Origin: JAIBJN01 sp963842305
GTDB lineage: Bacteria > Actinomycetota > Thermoleophilia > Gaiellales > Gaiellaceae
Direction: 5' to 3'
NCBI GenBank assembly: GCA_963842305.1
Contig: CAWJFW010000007.1
Span: forward strand, 147,393-211,392
DNA: 64,000 nucleotides
Part shown: in pieces, positions 24,927 to 33,033 of the stretch
Numbering within the stretch: the stretch's first letter is position 1
Layout: every line of letters starts with the position of its first letter
Notes under the pieces: generated by a model
Databases searched by the model: none
Told to the model about the DNA's origin: nothing
The model's input: only the letters and a program-made list of their open reading frames with translations
Translations under genes and position numbers: made by a program

Positions 24927-25825
24927 CGGCCGTCTGGGCGCCGTCGCCCGCCCGCGAGCAGAGCCGCGCGCGCTATCCCGACAAGGAGGGCTACGTCGAG
25001 CGCGACGGCGTGCGCATCTTCTACGAGGTCTACGGCGACGGCGAGCCGACAGTAGTCCTCCTTCCCACGTGGTCGATCGTCCACTCGCGCCACTGGAAGA
25101 TGCAGATCCCCTACCTCGCCCGCCACTTTCGGGTGCTCACCTTCGACGGCCGCGGCAACGGGAAGGCAGACCGTCCCGTCGAGCCCGAGGCCTACCACGA
25201 GCGCGAGTTCGCGGCCGACGCGATCGCCGTCATGAACGCGACCGACACGGAGCAGGCAGTGATAGTCGGGTTCTCGATGGGTGGGCAGCGCGGCCTCGTC
25301 TTGGCGGCCGAGTATCCCGAACGAATCGCCGGAGCTGCGTTCATCGGGCCGTCGTTCCCGGGCGGAGGCGAGCCGTTGCACGAACGGTGGGAATACGAGT
25401 TCGACGAGGAGTACGACACCGACGAAGGCTGGGCCAAGTTCAACAAGCACTACTGGTTGCGCAACTACCCCGCGTTCGTTGACTTCTTCATGTCGCGGAT
25501 CTTCACGGAGCCCCACTCGACGAAGCCGATCGAAGACATGGTCGGCTGGGCGCTTGAGACGGATGCCCGGACGCTCATCGCGACTGTGGAAACTCCAGCC
25601 CTCACGCCGGAAGACGCGCGGACGCTCGCCGCCCGGGTTCGCTGTCCCGTGTTCGTCGTGCACGGCCAGGACGATGCGGTCGTTTCCGTGACCCGAGGCA
25701 TTGCCCTGGCCGAGCAGACCGGCGGCGAACTCGTGACCCTCGAAGGATCTGGTCACGCTCCGCATGTGCGCGACCCCGTCAAGGTCAACCTGCTCCTCCG
25801 CGAGTTCCTCAATTCGGTCTCATGA
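24923..25825 (+). CDS. Alpha/beta hydrolase, first of three tandem paralogues
   Basis: A 300-residue hydrolase. The nucleophile elbow is GFSMGG (about 115), the acid lies in HGQDDAV (about 250) and the His in GSGHAPH (about 278). The oxyanion region is 'LLPTWSIVHSRHWKMQIPYLARHFRVLTFDGRG'. A lid-like insert (WEYEFDEEYDTDEGWAKFNKHYWL) is shared with the two following genes. It starts at an ATGA overlap with TetR and ends with an ATGA overlap with the next hydrolase. Substrate unknown; esters or lactones are likely. Confidence 0.85.
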   Translation: MTAVWAPSPAREQSRARYPDKEGYVERDGVRIFYEVYGDGEPTVVLLPTWSIVHSRHWKMQIPYLARHFRVLTFDGRGNGKADRPVEPEAYHEREFAADAIAVMNATDTEQAVIVGFSMGGQRGLVLAAEYPERIAGAAFIGPSFPGGGEPLHERWEYEFDEEYDTDEGWAKFNKHYWLRNYPAFVDFFMSRIFTEPHSTKPIEDMVGWALETDARTLIATVETPALTPEDARTLAARVRCPVFVVHGQDDAVVSVTRGIALAEQTGGELVTLEGSGHAPHVRDPVKVNLLLREFLNSVS

Positions 25826-26727
25826 GCATCATCGAAGCCCATCGAGAGCAGACTCGCGCGCGTTACCCCGGCGACGAAGGGTACGTCGAGCGCGACGGGA
25901 TCCGCGTCTTCTACGAGGTCTACGGCGACGCGGAGCCCACGGTGTTCCTCCTCCCAACCTGGTCGATCATCCACTCACGGCAATGGAAGATGCAGATTCC
26001 CTACCTCGCCCGCCACTTTCGGGTGCTCACCTTCGACGGCCGCGGCAATGGGAAGGCAGACCGTCCCAGCGGAGTCGCCGCCTACACCGAGCGCGAGTTC
26101 GCGGAGGACTCGCTCGCCGTCATGGACGCGACCGGGACGGAGACGGCACTGATTGTCGGACTCTCTTGCGGCGCGCTGTGGGGCACTCTGCTCGCCGCCG
26201 ACCACCCGGACCGCATTCTGGGCGCGGTCTTCATCGGTCCCGCGGTGCCCCTTGCGCCCGGGCATCCCGAGCGGAACGTCCACGCGTTCCACGAGAGACT
26301 CGACACCGACGAAGGCTGGGCGAAGTACAACCGCCACTACTGGCTGGAGCACTACGAGGAGTTCCTCGAGTACTTCTTCAGCCGGATCTTTAGCGAGCCC
26401 CATTCCACGAAGCAGATCGAGGACTGCGTCGGCTGGGGCCTCGAAATGGCCCCCGAGACGCTGATCGACTGCCAGGACGCCCTCGAGCTCTGCGGCCTCG
26501 AGCGCTTCCGTGACATCAGTGCGCGGGTCCGCTGCCCAATACTCGTCCTGCACGGGGACGAGGACGCGATCAGGCCGCTCGCACAGGGCGCGGCGCTCGC
26601 GGAGGCAACCGGCGGGACGCTCGTGACGCTGGGGGGCTCCGGCCACTGCCCGCACGTCCGCGACCCCGTCAAGGTGAATCTGCTGATCCGCGACTTCGTC
26701 GAGTCGCTCGAAAGGAGGACGCCATGA
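25822..26727 (+). CDS. Alpha/beta hydrolase, second tandem paralogue
   Basis: A 301-residue hydrolase closely related to the previous gene, with nearly identical DNA around 25998-26070 (compare 25108-25180). The elbow is GLSCGA, so the nucleophile Ser is kept but its neighbours changed. The acid and His are in HGDEDAI and GSGHCPH. The lid contains the same 'DTDEGWAKYNRHYWLEHYEEFLEYFFSRIF' pattern in diverged form. Both ends overlap neighbours by ATGA. The different elbow and lid suggest a different substrate from copy 1. Confidence 0.85.
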   Translation: MSIIEAHREQTRARYPGDEGYVERDGIRVFYEVYGDAEPTVFLLPTWSIIHSRQWKMQIPYLARHFRVLTFDGRGNGKADRPSGVAAYTEREFAEDSLAVMDATGTETALIVGLSCGALWGTLLAADHPDRILGAVFIGPAVPLAPGHPERNVHAFHERLDTDEGWAKYNRHYWLEHYEEFLEYFFSRIFSEPHSTKQIEDCVGWGLEMAPETLIDCQDALELCGLERFRDISARVRCPILVLHGDEDAIRPLAQGAALAEATGGTLVTLGGSGHCPHVRDPVKVNLLIRDFVESLERRTP

Positions 26728-28853
26728 GCGTCGTCACCGAGGCGATTGCGCCCGAACAGACCCGCGCCCGCTACCCGGACGAAGAGGGCTTCATCGAGCG
26801 GGACGGTGTCTGCATCTTCTGGGAGCGGTATGGGGAAGGCGAGCGAACGATCTTGCTCCTGCCCACCTGGTCGGTCATCCATTCGCGCCACTGGAAGATG
26901 CAGATCCCGTACCTCGCGCGGCACTGCCGGGTGCTGGTGTTCGACGGGCGCGGCAATGGTCGCTCCGACCGACCGGCACAGCCCGAGGCGTACGCCGAGA
27001 GCGAGTTCGCGGCCGACGCACTGGCGGTGATGGACGCGACGCAGACCTCTCGGGTGATCATCGTCGGCTTCTCGATGGGTTCGCACCGAGGCCTGCTGCT
27101 GGCCGCGAACCATCCCGAGCGTGTGGAGGCAGCCGTCTTCATCGGCCCGAACTACCCCGGTGGCGGGCAGCCGGTACCCGAGCGGACCGTGCACTCCTGG
27201 GACGAGGAACTGGACACCGAGGAGGGCTGGGCCAAGCACAACCACCACTACTGGCTGCGCGATTTCGAGGGCTACCTCGAGTTCTTCATGTCGAGGCTGT
27301 TCGGCGAGCCGCATTCCACCAAACCGATCGAGGACGGCATCGGCTGGGGCCTGGAAACCACGCCCCAGACGCTGGCGCTCACCTACCTTGCACCGTTCAT
27401 GGAGCCCGAGGAGGCACGCGAGCTGGCGGGGAAGGTCCGCTGCCCGGTGCTGGTCATCCACGGCGAGGATGACGGGCACAGCTCCGTGACTCGCGGGATC
27501 GCCCTGGCCGAGCACACGGGCGGCCGGCTGGCGCTGCTGGAAGGCTCCTTCCACGCGCCGCAGGTGCGCGACCCGGTCAAGGTCAACCTCATGCTGCGCG
27601 ACTTTGGCGACCTCGCCCCACAGCCTCAGCGTTGGACGCGCGGCCGCTCCCGCAGGCGGCGCGCGCTCTTCGTCTGCTCGCCGATCGGGCTGGGTCACGC
27701 ACAGCGCGACGTGGCCATCGCGCGCGAGCTGCGGCAGCTCGTGCCGGACCTCGAGATCGACTGGCTCGCGCAGCACCCGGTCACCGCGGTGCTCGAGGGC
27801 GAGGGCGAGCGCGTCCATCCGATGAGCGCCGAGCTCGCGAACGAGTCGCACCACATCGAGTCCGAGTCGGCCGAGCACGACCTCCACTGCTTCCAGGCCT
27901 GGCGGCGAATGGACGAGATCCTGCTCGCGAACTTCATGGTCTTCCACGACGTCGCCCGGGAGGAGAACTACGACCTCTGGATCGGGGACGAGGCGTGGGA
28001 GCTCGACTACTACCTGCACGAGAACCCGGAGGAGAAGCGGGCTGCGTACGTCTGGCTGACCGACTTCGTCGGCTGGCTGCCGATGCCCGACGGCGGCGAG
28101 CGCGAGGCGTTCCTCACCGCGGACTACAACGCGGAGATGATCGAGCACATCGCCCGCTTCCCGCGCATCCGCGACCGGGCGCTCTACGTCGGCAACCGCG
28201 ACGACGTGGTCGCGGACGCCTTCGGGCCCGACCTGCCACTGATCAGCGACTGGACCGAGCAGCACTTCGACTTCGCCGGCTACGTGTCCGGCTTCGACCC
28301 GGCCGCCTTCGCCGACCGCGAGAAGCTCCGCGCCGAGCTGGGCTACCGGCCGAACGAGCAGGTCTGCATCGTGACGGTCGGCGGCTCGGGCGTCGGCGGG
28401 CACCTGCTGCGGCGCGTCGTCGACTCGTTCGCCGAGGCGAAGGAGCTCGTGCCCGAGCTCCGCATGATCGTCGTCGCGGGCCCACGGATCGACCCGGCCG
28501 CGTTCCCCGAGGCCGACGGGCTCGAGGTGCGGGCCTACGTCCACAACCTCTACCGGCACCTGGCCGCCTGCGACCTCGCGGTCGTCCAGGGCGGGCTCAC
28601 GACTGCGATGGAGCTGACGGCGAACCAGCGGCCATTCCTCTACTTTCCCCTGCGCCATCACTTCGAGCAGAACTTCCACGTCCGCCACCGCCTGGAGCGC
28701 TACGGCGCCGGGCGGCCGATGGACTTCGAGACGGCGACGCCGTCCGTGATCGCGCAGGCGATCGCCGAGGAGATCGGGCGCGAGGTCGACTACCAACCAG
28801 TCGAGACAGACGGTGCCGCGAAGGCGGCGGCGCGGATCGCCGAGCTGCTGTGA
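26724..28853 (+). CDS. Alpha/beta hydrolase fused to a GT-B glycosyltransferase
   Basis: A 709-residue fusion. Residues 1-290 are the third hydrolase paralogue (elbow GFSMGS, acid HGEDDG, His in GSFHAPQ). After a linker of about 15 residues rich in Arg, residues 310-709 are a MurG/UGT-like GT-B glycosyltransferase starting 'ALFVCSPIGLGHAQRDVAIARELR', with a donor domain 'VTVGGSGVGGHLLRRV' and the acceptor/donor loop 'VVQGGLTTAMELTANQRPFLYFPLRHHFEQN'. There is no frameshift or stop at the junction. The fusion couples hydrolysis and glycosyl transfer in one chain, which is unusual to my knowledge. It overlaps both neighbours by 4 nt. Confidence 0.85.
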   Translation: MSVVTEAIAPEQTRARYPDEEGFIERDGVCIFWERYGEGERTILLLPTWSVIHSRHWKMQIPYLARHCRVLVFDGRGNGRSDRPAQPEAYAESEFAADALAVMDATQTSRVIIVGFSMGSHRGLLLAANHPERVEAAVFIGPNYPGGGQPVPERTVHSWDEELDTEEGWAKHNHHYWLRDFEGYLEFFMSRLFGEPHSTKPIEDGIGWGLETTPQTLALTYLAPFMEPEEARELAGKVRCPVLVIHGEDDGHSSVTRGIALAEHTGGRLALLEGSFHAPQVRDPVKVNLMLRDFGDLAPQPQRWTRGRSRRRRALFVCSPIGLGHAQRDVAIARELRQLVPDLEIDWLAQHPVTAVLEGEGERVHPMSAELANESHHIESESAEHDLHCFQAWRRMDEILLANFMVFHDVAREENYDLWIGDEAWELDYYLHENPEEKRAAYVWLTDFVGWLPMPDGGEREAFLTADYNAEMIEHIARFPRIRDRALYVGNRDDVVADAFGPDLPLISDWTEQHFDFAGYVSGFDPAAFADREKLRAELGYRPNEQVCIVTVGGSGVGGHLLRRVVDSFAEAKELVPELRMIVVAGPRIDPAAFPEADGLEVRAYVHNLYRHLAACDLAVVQGGLTTAMELTANQRPFLYFPLRHHFEQNFHVRHRLERYGAGRPMDFETATPSVIAQAIAEEIGREVDYQPVETDGAAKAAARIAELL

Positions 28854-29200
28854 CGGCAGCCGAAGAGGCCATCGTCCGCTGCGTGCACGACTACTTCGAG
28901 GGGTGGTTCGAGGCGGATCCGGAGCGCATGCGCCGCGCCCTCCATCCTGGTCTGGCCAAGCGCGCGCTCGACGGCGAGCGGCTCGACGAGGACACCGCGA
29001 CAGGGATGATCGACGCGACAGCCGCCGGCGCCGGCAGAGAGCGCGATCCCGAGGTGCGGCGCATCGACGTCCGGGTCGTCGAGGTCTACGGCGACATCGC
29101 AACCGCCGTCGTCGACTCGAACGTCTACCGAGAGTACCTCCACCTCGTCCGCACCGAGCGCGGGTGGGTGATCGTGAACGCCCTCTGGGCGTTCACCTAG
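28850..29200 (+). CDS. NTF2-like / putative lumazine-binding protein
   Basis: A 116-residue protein of the NTF2-like cone fold: 'EEAIVRCVHDYFEGWFEADPERMRRALHPGLAKRAL' followed by 'RRIDVRVVEVYGDIATAVVDSNVYREYLHLVRTERGWVIVNALW'. This matches the putative lumazine-binding (SnoaL-like) group. Such proteins bind or isomerise small hydrophobic ligands. It starts at GTGA overlapping the fusion gene and is the last gene of the operon. Its stop overlaps the stop of the convergent PEBP gene (CTAG). Confidence 0.75.
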   Translation: MTAAEEAIVRCVHDYFEGWFEADPERMRRALHPGLAKRALDGERLDEDTATGMIDATAAGAGRERDPEVRRIDVRVVEVYGDIATAVVDSNVYREYLHLVRTERGWVIVNALWAFT

Positions 29201-29733
29201 TGGGAGAAGGGCGCGGTGAGCGTCGCCTCGCCGAGGATGTGGCCGTCGATCGCGGCGCGCAGGTCGTCGAGGCTCGCCCCTTCGTCGAGCCCGGTCTTCG
29301 CGTCGAGGGCGTAGAGCGTGAAGACGTAGTTGTGCGTCTCGTCCCCGGGCGGACACGGCCCCGTCCAGCCGACGCCGCCCGCATCGTTCGCTCCCTCGAC
29401 CAGGCCTTCCGCGCTCCCGGTCGCGATCTCGGTCGTTCGCGGCGGGATCCCGTACGCGACCCAGTGGACGAAGCTCCCGCCGGGTGCGTCCGGGTCGTCG
29501 ACCACGAGGGCCTGCTCGACCGTGCCTGCCGGCGGTTCCTCCCAGGCGAGCGCCGGGGAGACGTTGTCGCCGTCGCAGCTGAAGCGCGGGTCGATCGGCT
29601 CGCCGTCGGCGACGTCGCCGCCGGTGACCGCGAAGCTCTGCGCGCCCGGTGCCGTCGCCGGCTCGGCATCGTCATCCCCGCCGCAAGCGGGGAGCGCGAG
29701 CGCGACGAGTGCGAGCCCGAGAAGCCGGCGCAC
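29197..29733 (-). CDS. YbhB/YbcL-family (PEBP, Raf-kinase-inhibitor-like) lipoprotein
   Basis: A 178-residue secreted protein. Residues 1-17 form a lipoprotein signal ending in LPAC, followed by a low-complexity GGDDDAEPA spacer. The PEBP core shows 'PIDPRFSCDGDNVSPALAWEEPPAGT' and 'DPDAPGGSFVHWVAYGIPP', the ligand-site motifs of the family, then 'GWTGPCPPGDETHNYVFTLYALD'. Function of bacterial PEBPs is mostly unknown. The GTG start has no leader: TACCCT lies 7 nt upstream. Confidence 0.85.
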   Translation of the reverse strand: MRRLLGLALVALALPACGGDDDAEPATAPGAQSFAVTGGDVADGEPIDPRFSCDGDNVSPALAWEEPPAGTVEQALVVDDPDAPGGSFVHWVAYGIPPRTTEIATGSAEGLVEGANDAGGVGWTGPCPPGDETHNYVFTLYALDAKTGLDEGASLDDLRAAIDGHILGEATLTAPFSH

Positions 29734-29740
29734 GCGTGAA

Positions 29741-29746
29741 AGGGTA
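29741..29746 (-). promoter_or_regulatory. -10 element TACCCT for a leaderless PEBP gene
   Basis: On the minus strand TACCCT ends 7 nt before the GTG at 29733, the spacing expected when transcription starts at the first base of the start codon. There is no ribosome-binding site. Confidence 0.5.
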
Positions 29747-29760
29747 GCCCGGCGCCGCTC

Positions 29761-30741
29761 CTAGCCGGGCACCTGCAGGACGGCGGCACCGCGGATCTCC
29801 CCCGCCCGCAGCCGCGCAAGCGCTGCGTTGGCCTGCCCGAGCGGAAACGGCTCCACCTCGGTCCGCACCGGCACCTCCGGAGCGAGCGAGAGGAACTCCT
29901 CGCCGTCGAGGCGCGTCAGATTGGCGACCGAGCGCACGACCCGCTCACCCCAGAGGAGCTCGTAGGGGAACGAGGGGATGTCGCTCATGTGGATCCCGGC
30001 ACAGACGACCACTCCGCCCTTCGCCACCGCGGCGAGCGCCGCGGGAACGAGCTCGCCCGCGGGGGCGAAGATGATCGCCGCATCGAGCTCTTCCGGCGCA
30101 GGACCGAGTGCGTCGCCCGCCCACTCGGCCCCCAGCTCGCGGGCGAAGTCCTGGGCCGTCCCGTCGCCGGCCCGGGTGAAGGCGAAAACGCGCCGGCCCT
30201 GGTGGCGTGCGACCTGGGCGACGATGTGCGCGCTGGCCCCGAACCCGTAGAGGCCGAGCCGCTCGCCGTCTCCCGCGAGCCTCAGCGAGCGATAGCCGAT
30301 GAGCCCCGCACAGAGGAGCGGGGCCGCCTGGAGGTCGTCGTACTCGTTGGGCAGCGGAAAGCAGAAGCGCTCGTCGGCCGCAACGAATTCGGCGTACCCC
30401 CCGTCCAGCTGGTAGCCGGTGAACCGCGCGCGGTCACAGAGGTTCTCGCGCCCGCTTAGGCAGTAGCGGCACTCGCCGCAGGTCCAGCCGAGCCAGGGAA
30501 TGCCCACGCGATCCCCGGCGGCGAGACGCCGGCCAGGCTCCACGACCCGCCCGACGACCTGGTGGCCGGGAACGAGCGGGAGCTTCGGGTCGGGTAGCTC
30601 GCCGTCGACGACGTGGAGGTCGGTGCGGCAGACGCCGCAGGCGTCGACCGCGACGAGGACCTCGCCGGGGCCGGGCTCGGGCGTGGGCAGCTCGGCCTCC
30701 CGGAGGGGCGTCCCCGGGGAGTCGAGCACCTTCGCCCTCAT
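29761..30741 (-). CDS. Zinc-dependent alcohol dehydrogenase (MDR family)
   Basis: A 326-residue MDR alcohol dehydrogenase. Zinc ligand motifs are clear: 'ACGVCRTDLHVVDG' (catalytic Cys), 'VPGHQVVGRVVEPG' (His), the structural zinc loop 'CGECRYCLSGRENLC' (four Cys), and 'APLLCAGLIGYRSL'. The Rossmann part has 'GLYGFGASAHIVAQVA' (G-F-G-A-S), suited to NAD(P). I chose the ATG at 30741 because MRAKVLDSPGTPL is the usual family start. It is 4 nt downstream of the aminotransferase gene on the same strand and may handle an amino alcohol or aldehyde of the polyamine route. Confidence 0.85.
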   Translation of the reverse strand: MRAKVLDSPGTPLREAELPTPEPGPGEVLVAVDACGVCRTDLHVVDGELPDPKLPLVPGHQVVGRVVEPGRRLAAGDRVGIPWLGWTCGECRYCLSGRENLCDRARFTGYQLDGGYAEFVAADERFCFPLPNEYDDLQAAPLLCAGLIGYRSLRLAGDGERLGLYGFGASAHIVAQVARHQGRRVFAFTRAGDGTAQDFARELGAEWAGDALGPAPEELDAAIIFAPAGELVPAALAAVAKGGVVVCAGIHMSDIPSFPYELLWGERVVRSVANLTRLDGEEFLSLAPEVPVRTEVEPFPLGQANAALARLRAGEIRGAAVLQVPG

Positions 30742-30745
30742 GGAG

Positions 30746-32179
30746 CTACCTGGGATCTCGTCGAACCGCGCCGTCCCGGTGAGGAGTGGCCGCACCGGAG
30801 ACCTGCTCCCACGCTTCCGCGAGCACCTCGCCGAGGATCCCGACGATCTCGTCGAACTGCGCCTGCTCGGCGACGAGCGGCGGCGAGATCTGGAGAACGG
30901 GATCGCCGCGGTCGTCCGCGCGGCAGATCAGGCCGGCCTCGAAGAGGCGCGGCGAGAGGAAGCCGCGCAGGAGCGTCTCGCACTCCTCCTCGGAGAACGT
31001 TTCGCGGGTCTCCTTGTCCTTGACGAGCTCCAGGGCATAGAAGAAGCCCGTCCCGCGGAGGTCGCCCACGATCGGCAGCTCGAGCAGCTGGGACAGGGTC
31101 GTCCGGAACGCGTCCTCTTGCGCGGCGACGTGCTCGACGATCTGCTCACGCCGCATGATCTCGATGTTCTTGAGAGCGATCGCCGCCTGCACGGGGTGGC
31201 CGCCGAACGTGATGCCGTGCGCGTACATCGCCGTGCCATGGAGAAACGGCTCCATCACGCGGTCGGTGGCGATGACGGCGCCGATGGACGCATGCGCCGA
31301 TGAGAGTCCCTTCGCGGACGTGATCAGATCCGGCCGGATGTCGTAGCGCTCGGAGCCGAACCAGGCGCCGATCCGACCGAAGCCGGTGATCACCTCGTCG
31401 GCGCAGAGCAGGATCCCGTAGCGGTCGCAGATCTCCCGAACGCCGGCCCAGTAGCCCTCGGGCGGGGTGAACGCCCCGCCGGCGTTTTGCACGGGCTCCA
31501 TGATCACCATCGCGACCGTCTCGGGGCCGGTGTGCTCGATCATGGACTCGAGATCGTCCAGGAGGAACGCGGTGAACTCCGCCTCCGTCTCTTCCGTGGG
31601 ACGGTGGTACCGGTTCGTGTTGTGGACGTGAAGGGTGTCCGGCACGAGCGGCTCGAACGCCGTCTTCAGCGCCGCGATGCCGTTGATGGAGAGCGCGCCC
31701 ATCGTCGTCCCGTGATAGGCGATCCGGCGCGCGATCGCCTTCCAGCGCCGCTCGCCGCGCGCGGCGTGGTACTGCCGCGCGAGCTTCCAGGCCGACTCGA
31801 CCGCCTCGGAGCCGCCGGAGACGAAGAAGACCCGGTTCAGGTCGCCGGGAGCGACCGAGGCGACCTCGGCGGCCAGCTCGATGGCGCGTGGATGGGCGTA
31901 GCTCCAGTTGGTGTAGAAGGGCAGCTCCCGCAGCTGTGCAGCGGCCGCCTCCCCGATCTCGTCGCCGAAGCCGTAGCCGATGTTGACCGCGAACAGCCCG
32001 GCCAGGGCGTCCAGGTAGCGCTTCCCGTTGATGTCCTCCAGGTAGCAGCCGTCGCCGCGCACGATGATCGGCACCTCGCCCTCGGCGTAGCCGGACATGC
32101 GGGTGAAGTGCAGCCAGAGGTGATCTCGCGCCGCCTGCTGCAGCTCGTCGGCGGACAGGCCTGTCGCTGGGAAGCTCAT
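30746..32179 (-). CDS. Class-III (omega) aminotransferase, putrescine/beta-alanine type
   Basis: A 477-residue PLP enzyme with 'GDGCYLEDINGKRYLDALAGLFAVNIGYG' near residue 45, 'NRVFFVSGGSEAVESAWKLARQYH' (phosphate cup), 'HGTTMGALSINGI', the acidic PLP ring motif 'LLCADEVITGFGR' (about 245) and the Schiff-base Lys in 'SAKGLSSAHASIGAV' (about 275). The family transfers the terminal amino group of putrescine, GABA or beta-alanine to pyruvate or oxoglutarate. Context with a polyamine importer and an aldehyde dehydrogenase supports putrescine or GABA. The ATG at 32179 has AAAGGAG upstream and overlaps the permease stop (ATGA). Confidence 0.88.
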   Translation of the reverse strand: MSFPATGLSADELQQAARDHLWLHFTRMSGYAEGEVPIIVRGDGCYLEDINGKRYLDALAGLFAVNIGYGFGDEIGEAAAAQLRELPFYTNWSYAHPRAIELAAEVASVAPGDLNRVFFVSGGSEAVESAWKLARQYHAARGERRWKAIARRIAYHGTTMGALSINGIAALKTAFEPLVPDTLHVHNTNRYHRPTEETEAEFTAFLLDDLESMIEHTGPETVAMVIMEPVQNAGGAFTPPEGYWAGVREICDRYGILLCADEVITGFGRIGAWFGSERYDIRPDLITSAKGLSSAHASIGAVIATDRVMEPFLHGTAMYAHGITFGGHPVQAAIALKNIEIMRREQIVEHVAAQEDAFRTTLSQLLELPIVGDLRGTGFFYALELVKDKETRETFSEEECETLLRGFLSPRLFEAGLICRADDRGDPVLQISPPLVAEQAQFDEIVGILGEVLAEAWEQVSGAATPHRDGAVRRDPR

Positions 32180-33033
32180 GTAGCTCCTTTCGGGGTTCGG
32201 CGGTACTGCCACACGATGTTCGCCAGCATCAGCAGAACCGCCACGCCGAAGATCATCGTGCCGATCACGTTGACCTCGGCCGGCACGCCGCGCTGCGCCT
32301 GGCTCCAGACGTAGAGCGGGAACGTCTGCGTCGTGCCCGCGTTGAAGCTCGTGATCACGAAGTCATCGATGGAGAGCGAGAAGGCGAGCAGGGCCCCGGC
32401 GAGGATCCCCGGCGCGATCAGCGGCAGCGTGATGCGGTAGAAGGTGACGTACTCGTTCGCGCCGAGGTCCATGGCCGCCTCCTCGACGTGGCGGTCGAAG
32501 CCGACAAGCCTCGCGCGAACCGTCACGACCACGAAGCTGATGCAGAACATGATGTGGGCGATCACGATCGTCGTGAATCCAAGCGTGCTACCGAGGTTCA
32601 GGAAGAGCGCGAGGAGCGAGGCGCCGAGCACGATCTCGGGCGCGGTCAGCGGCACGAAGATGAGCAGGTTGGTCGCGCCGCGCCCCCGGAAGTGGTAGCG
32701 GACGAGCGCCATCGCGATCAGCGTCCCCAGGACCACCGAGATGAGCGTCGCGATGAGGGCGACCTCGAGGCTCGTCTTCACCGAATCGCCGATGAAGGGC
32801 GGGCCGAACGGATGCCTCCAGTGGTCGGCCGTGAAGCCCTCCCACGTGTAGTTGAAGCGCCCGGCCGGATCGTTGAACGAGAAAACGATCACCACGATGA
32901 TCGGCAGCATCAGATAGGCGAGCGCGAGGAGCCCGAAGAGCGTGAGCGTGTGCCGGCGGACGAAGGCCCAGACCCGCGTGAGCAGGCCCACCTTCCGCTT
33001 CGGCAGCGGCTGGGTCTCGGCCGCGGCGGTCAC
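32176..33033 (-). CDS. potC: Polyamine-type ABC transporter permease (PotC-like)
   Basis: A 285-residue inner-membrane protein with six helices and the BPD-permease EAA loop, here 'EEAAMDLGANEYVTFYRITLPLIAPGILAGALLAFSLSIDDFVITSF', characteristic of PotC. Start GTG at 33033 overlaps the PotB stop (GTGA), and its own stop overlaps the aminotransferase ATG. It forms the channel with PotB. Confidence 0.9.
   Translation of the reverse strand: MTAAAETQPLPKRKVGLLTRVWAFVRRHTLTLFGLLALAYLMLPIIVVIVFSFNDPAGRFNYTWEGFTADHWRHPFGPPFIGDSVKTSLEVALIATLISVVLGTLIAMALVRYHFRGRGATNLLIFVPLTAPEIVLGASLLALFLNLGSTLGFTTIVIAHIMFCISFVVVTVRARLVGFDRHVEEAAMDLGANEYVTFYRITLPLIAPGILAGALLAFSLSIDDFVITSFNAGTTQTFPLYVWSQAQRGVPAEVNVIGTMIFGVAVLLMLANIVWQYRRTPKGAT

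Noticed and set aside
26352..29102. 916-residue minus-strand open frame
   Set aside because: Antisense to the hydrolase/glycosyltransferase genes, whose domains are unmistakable.
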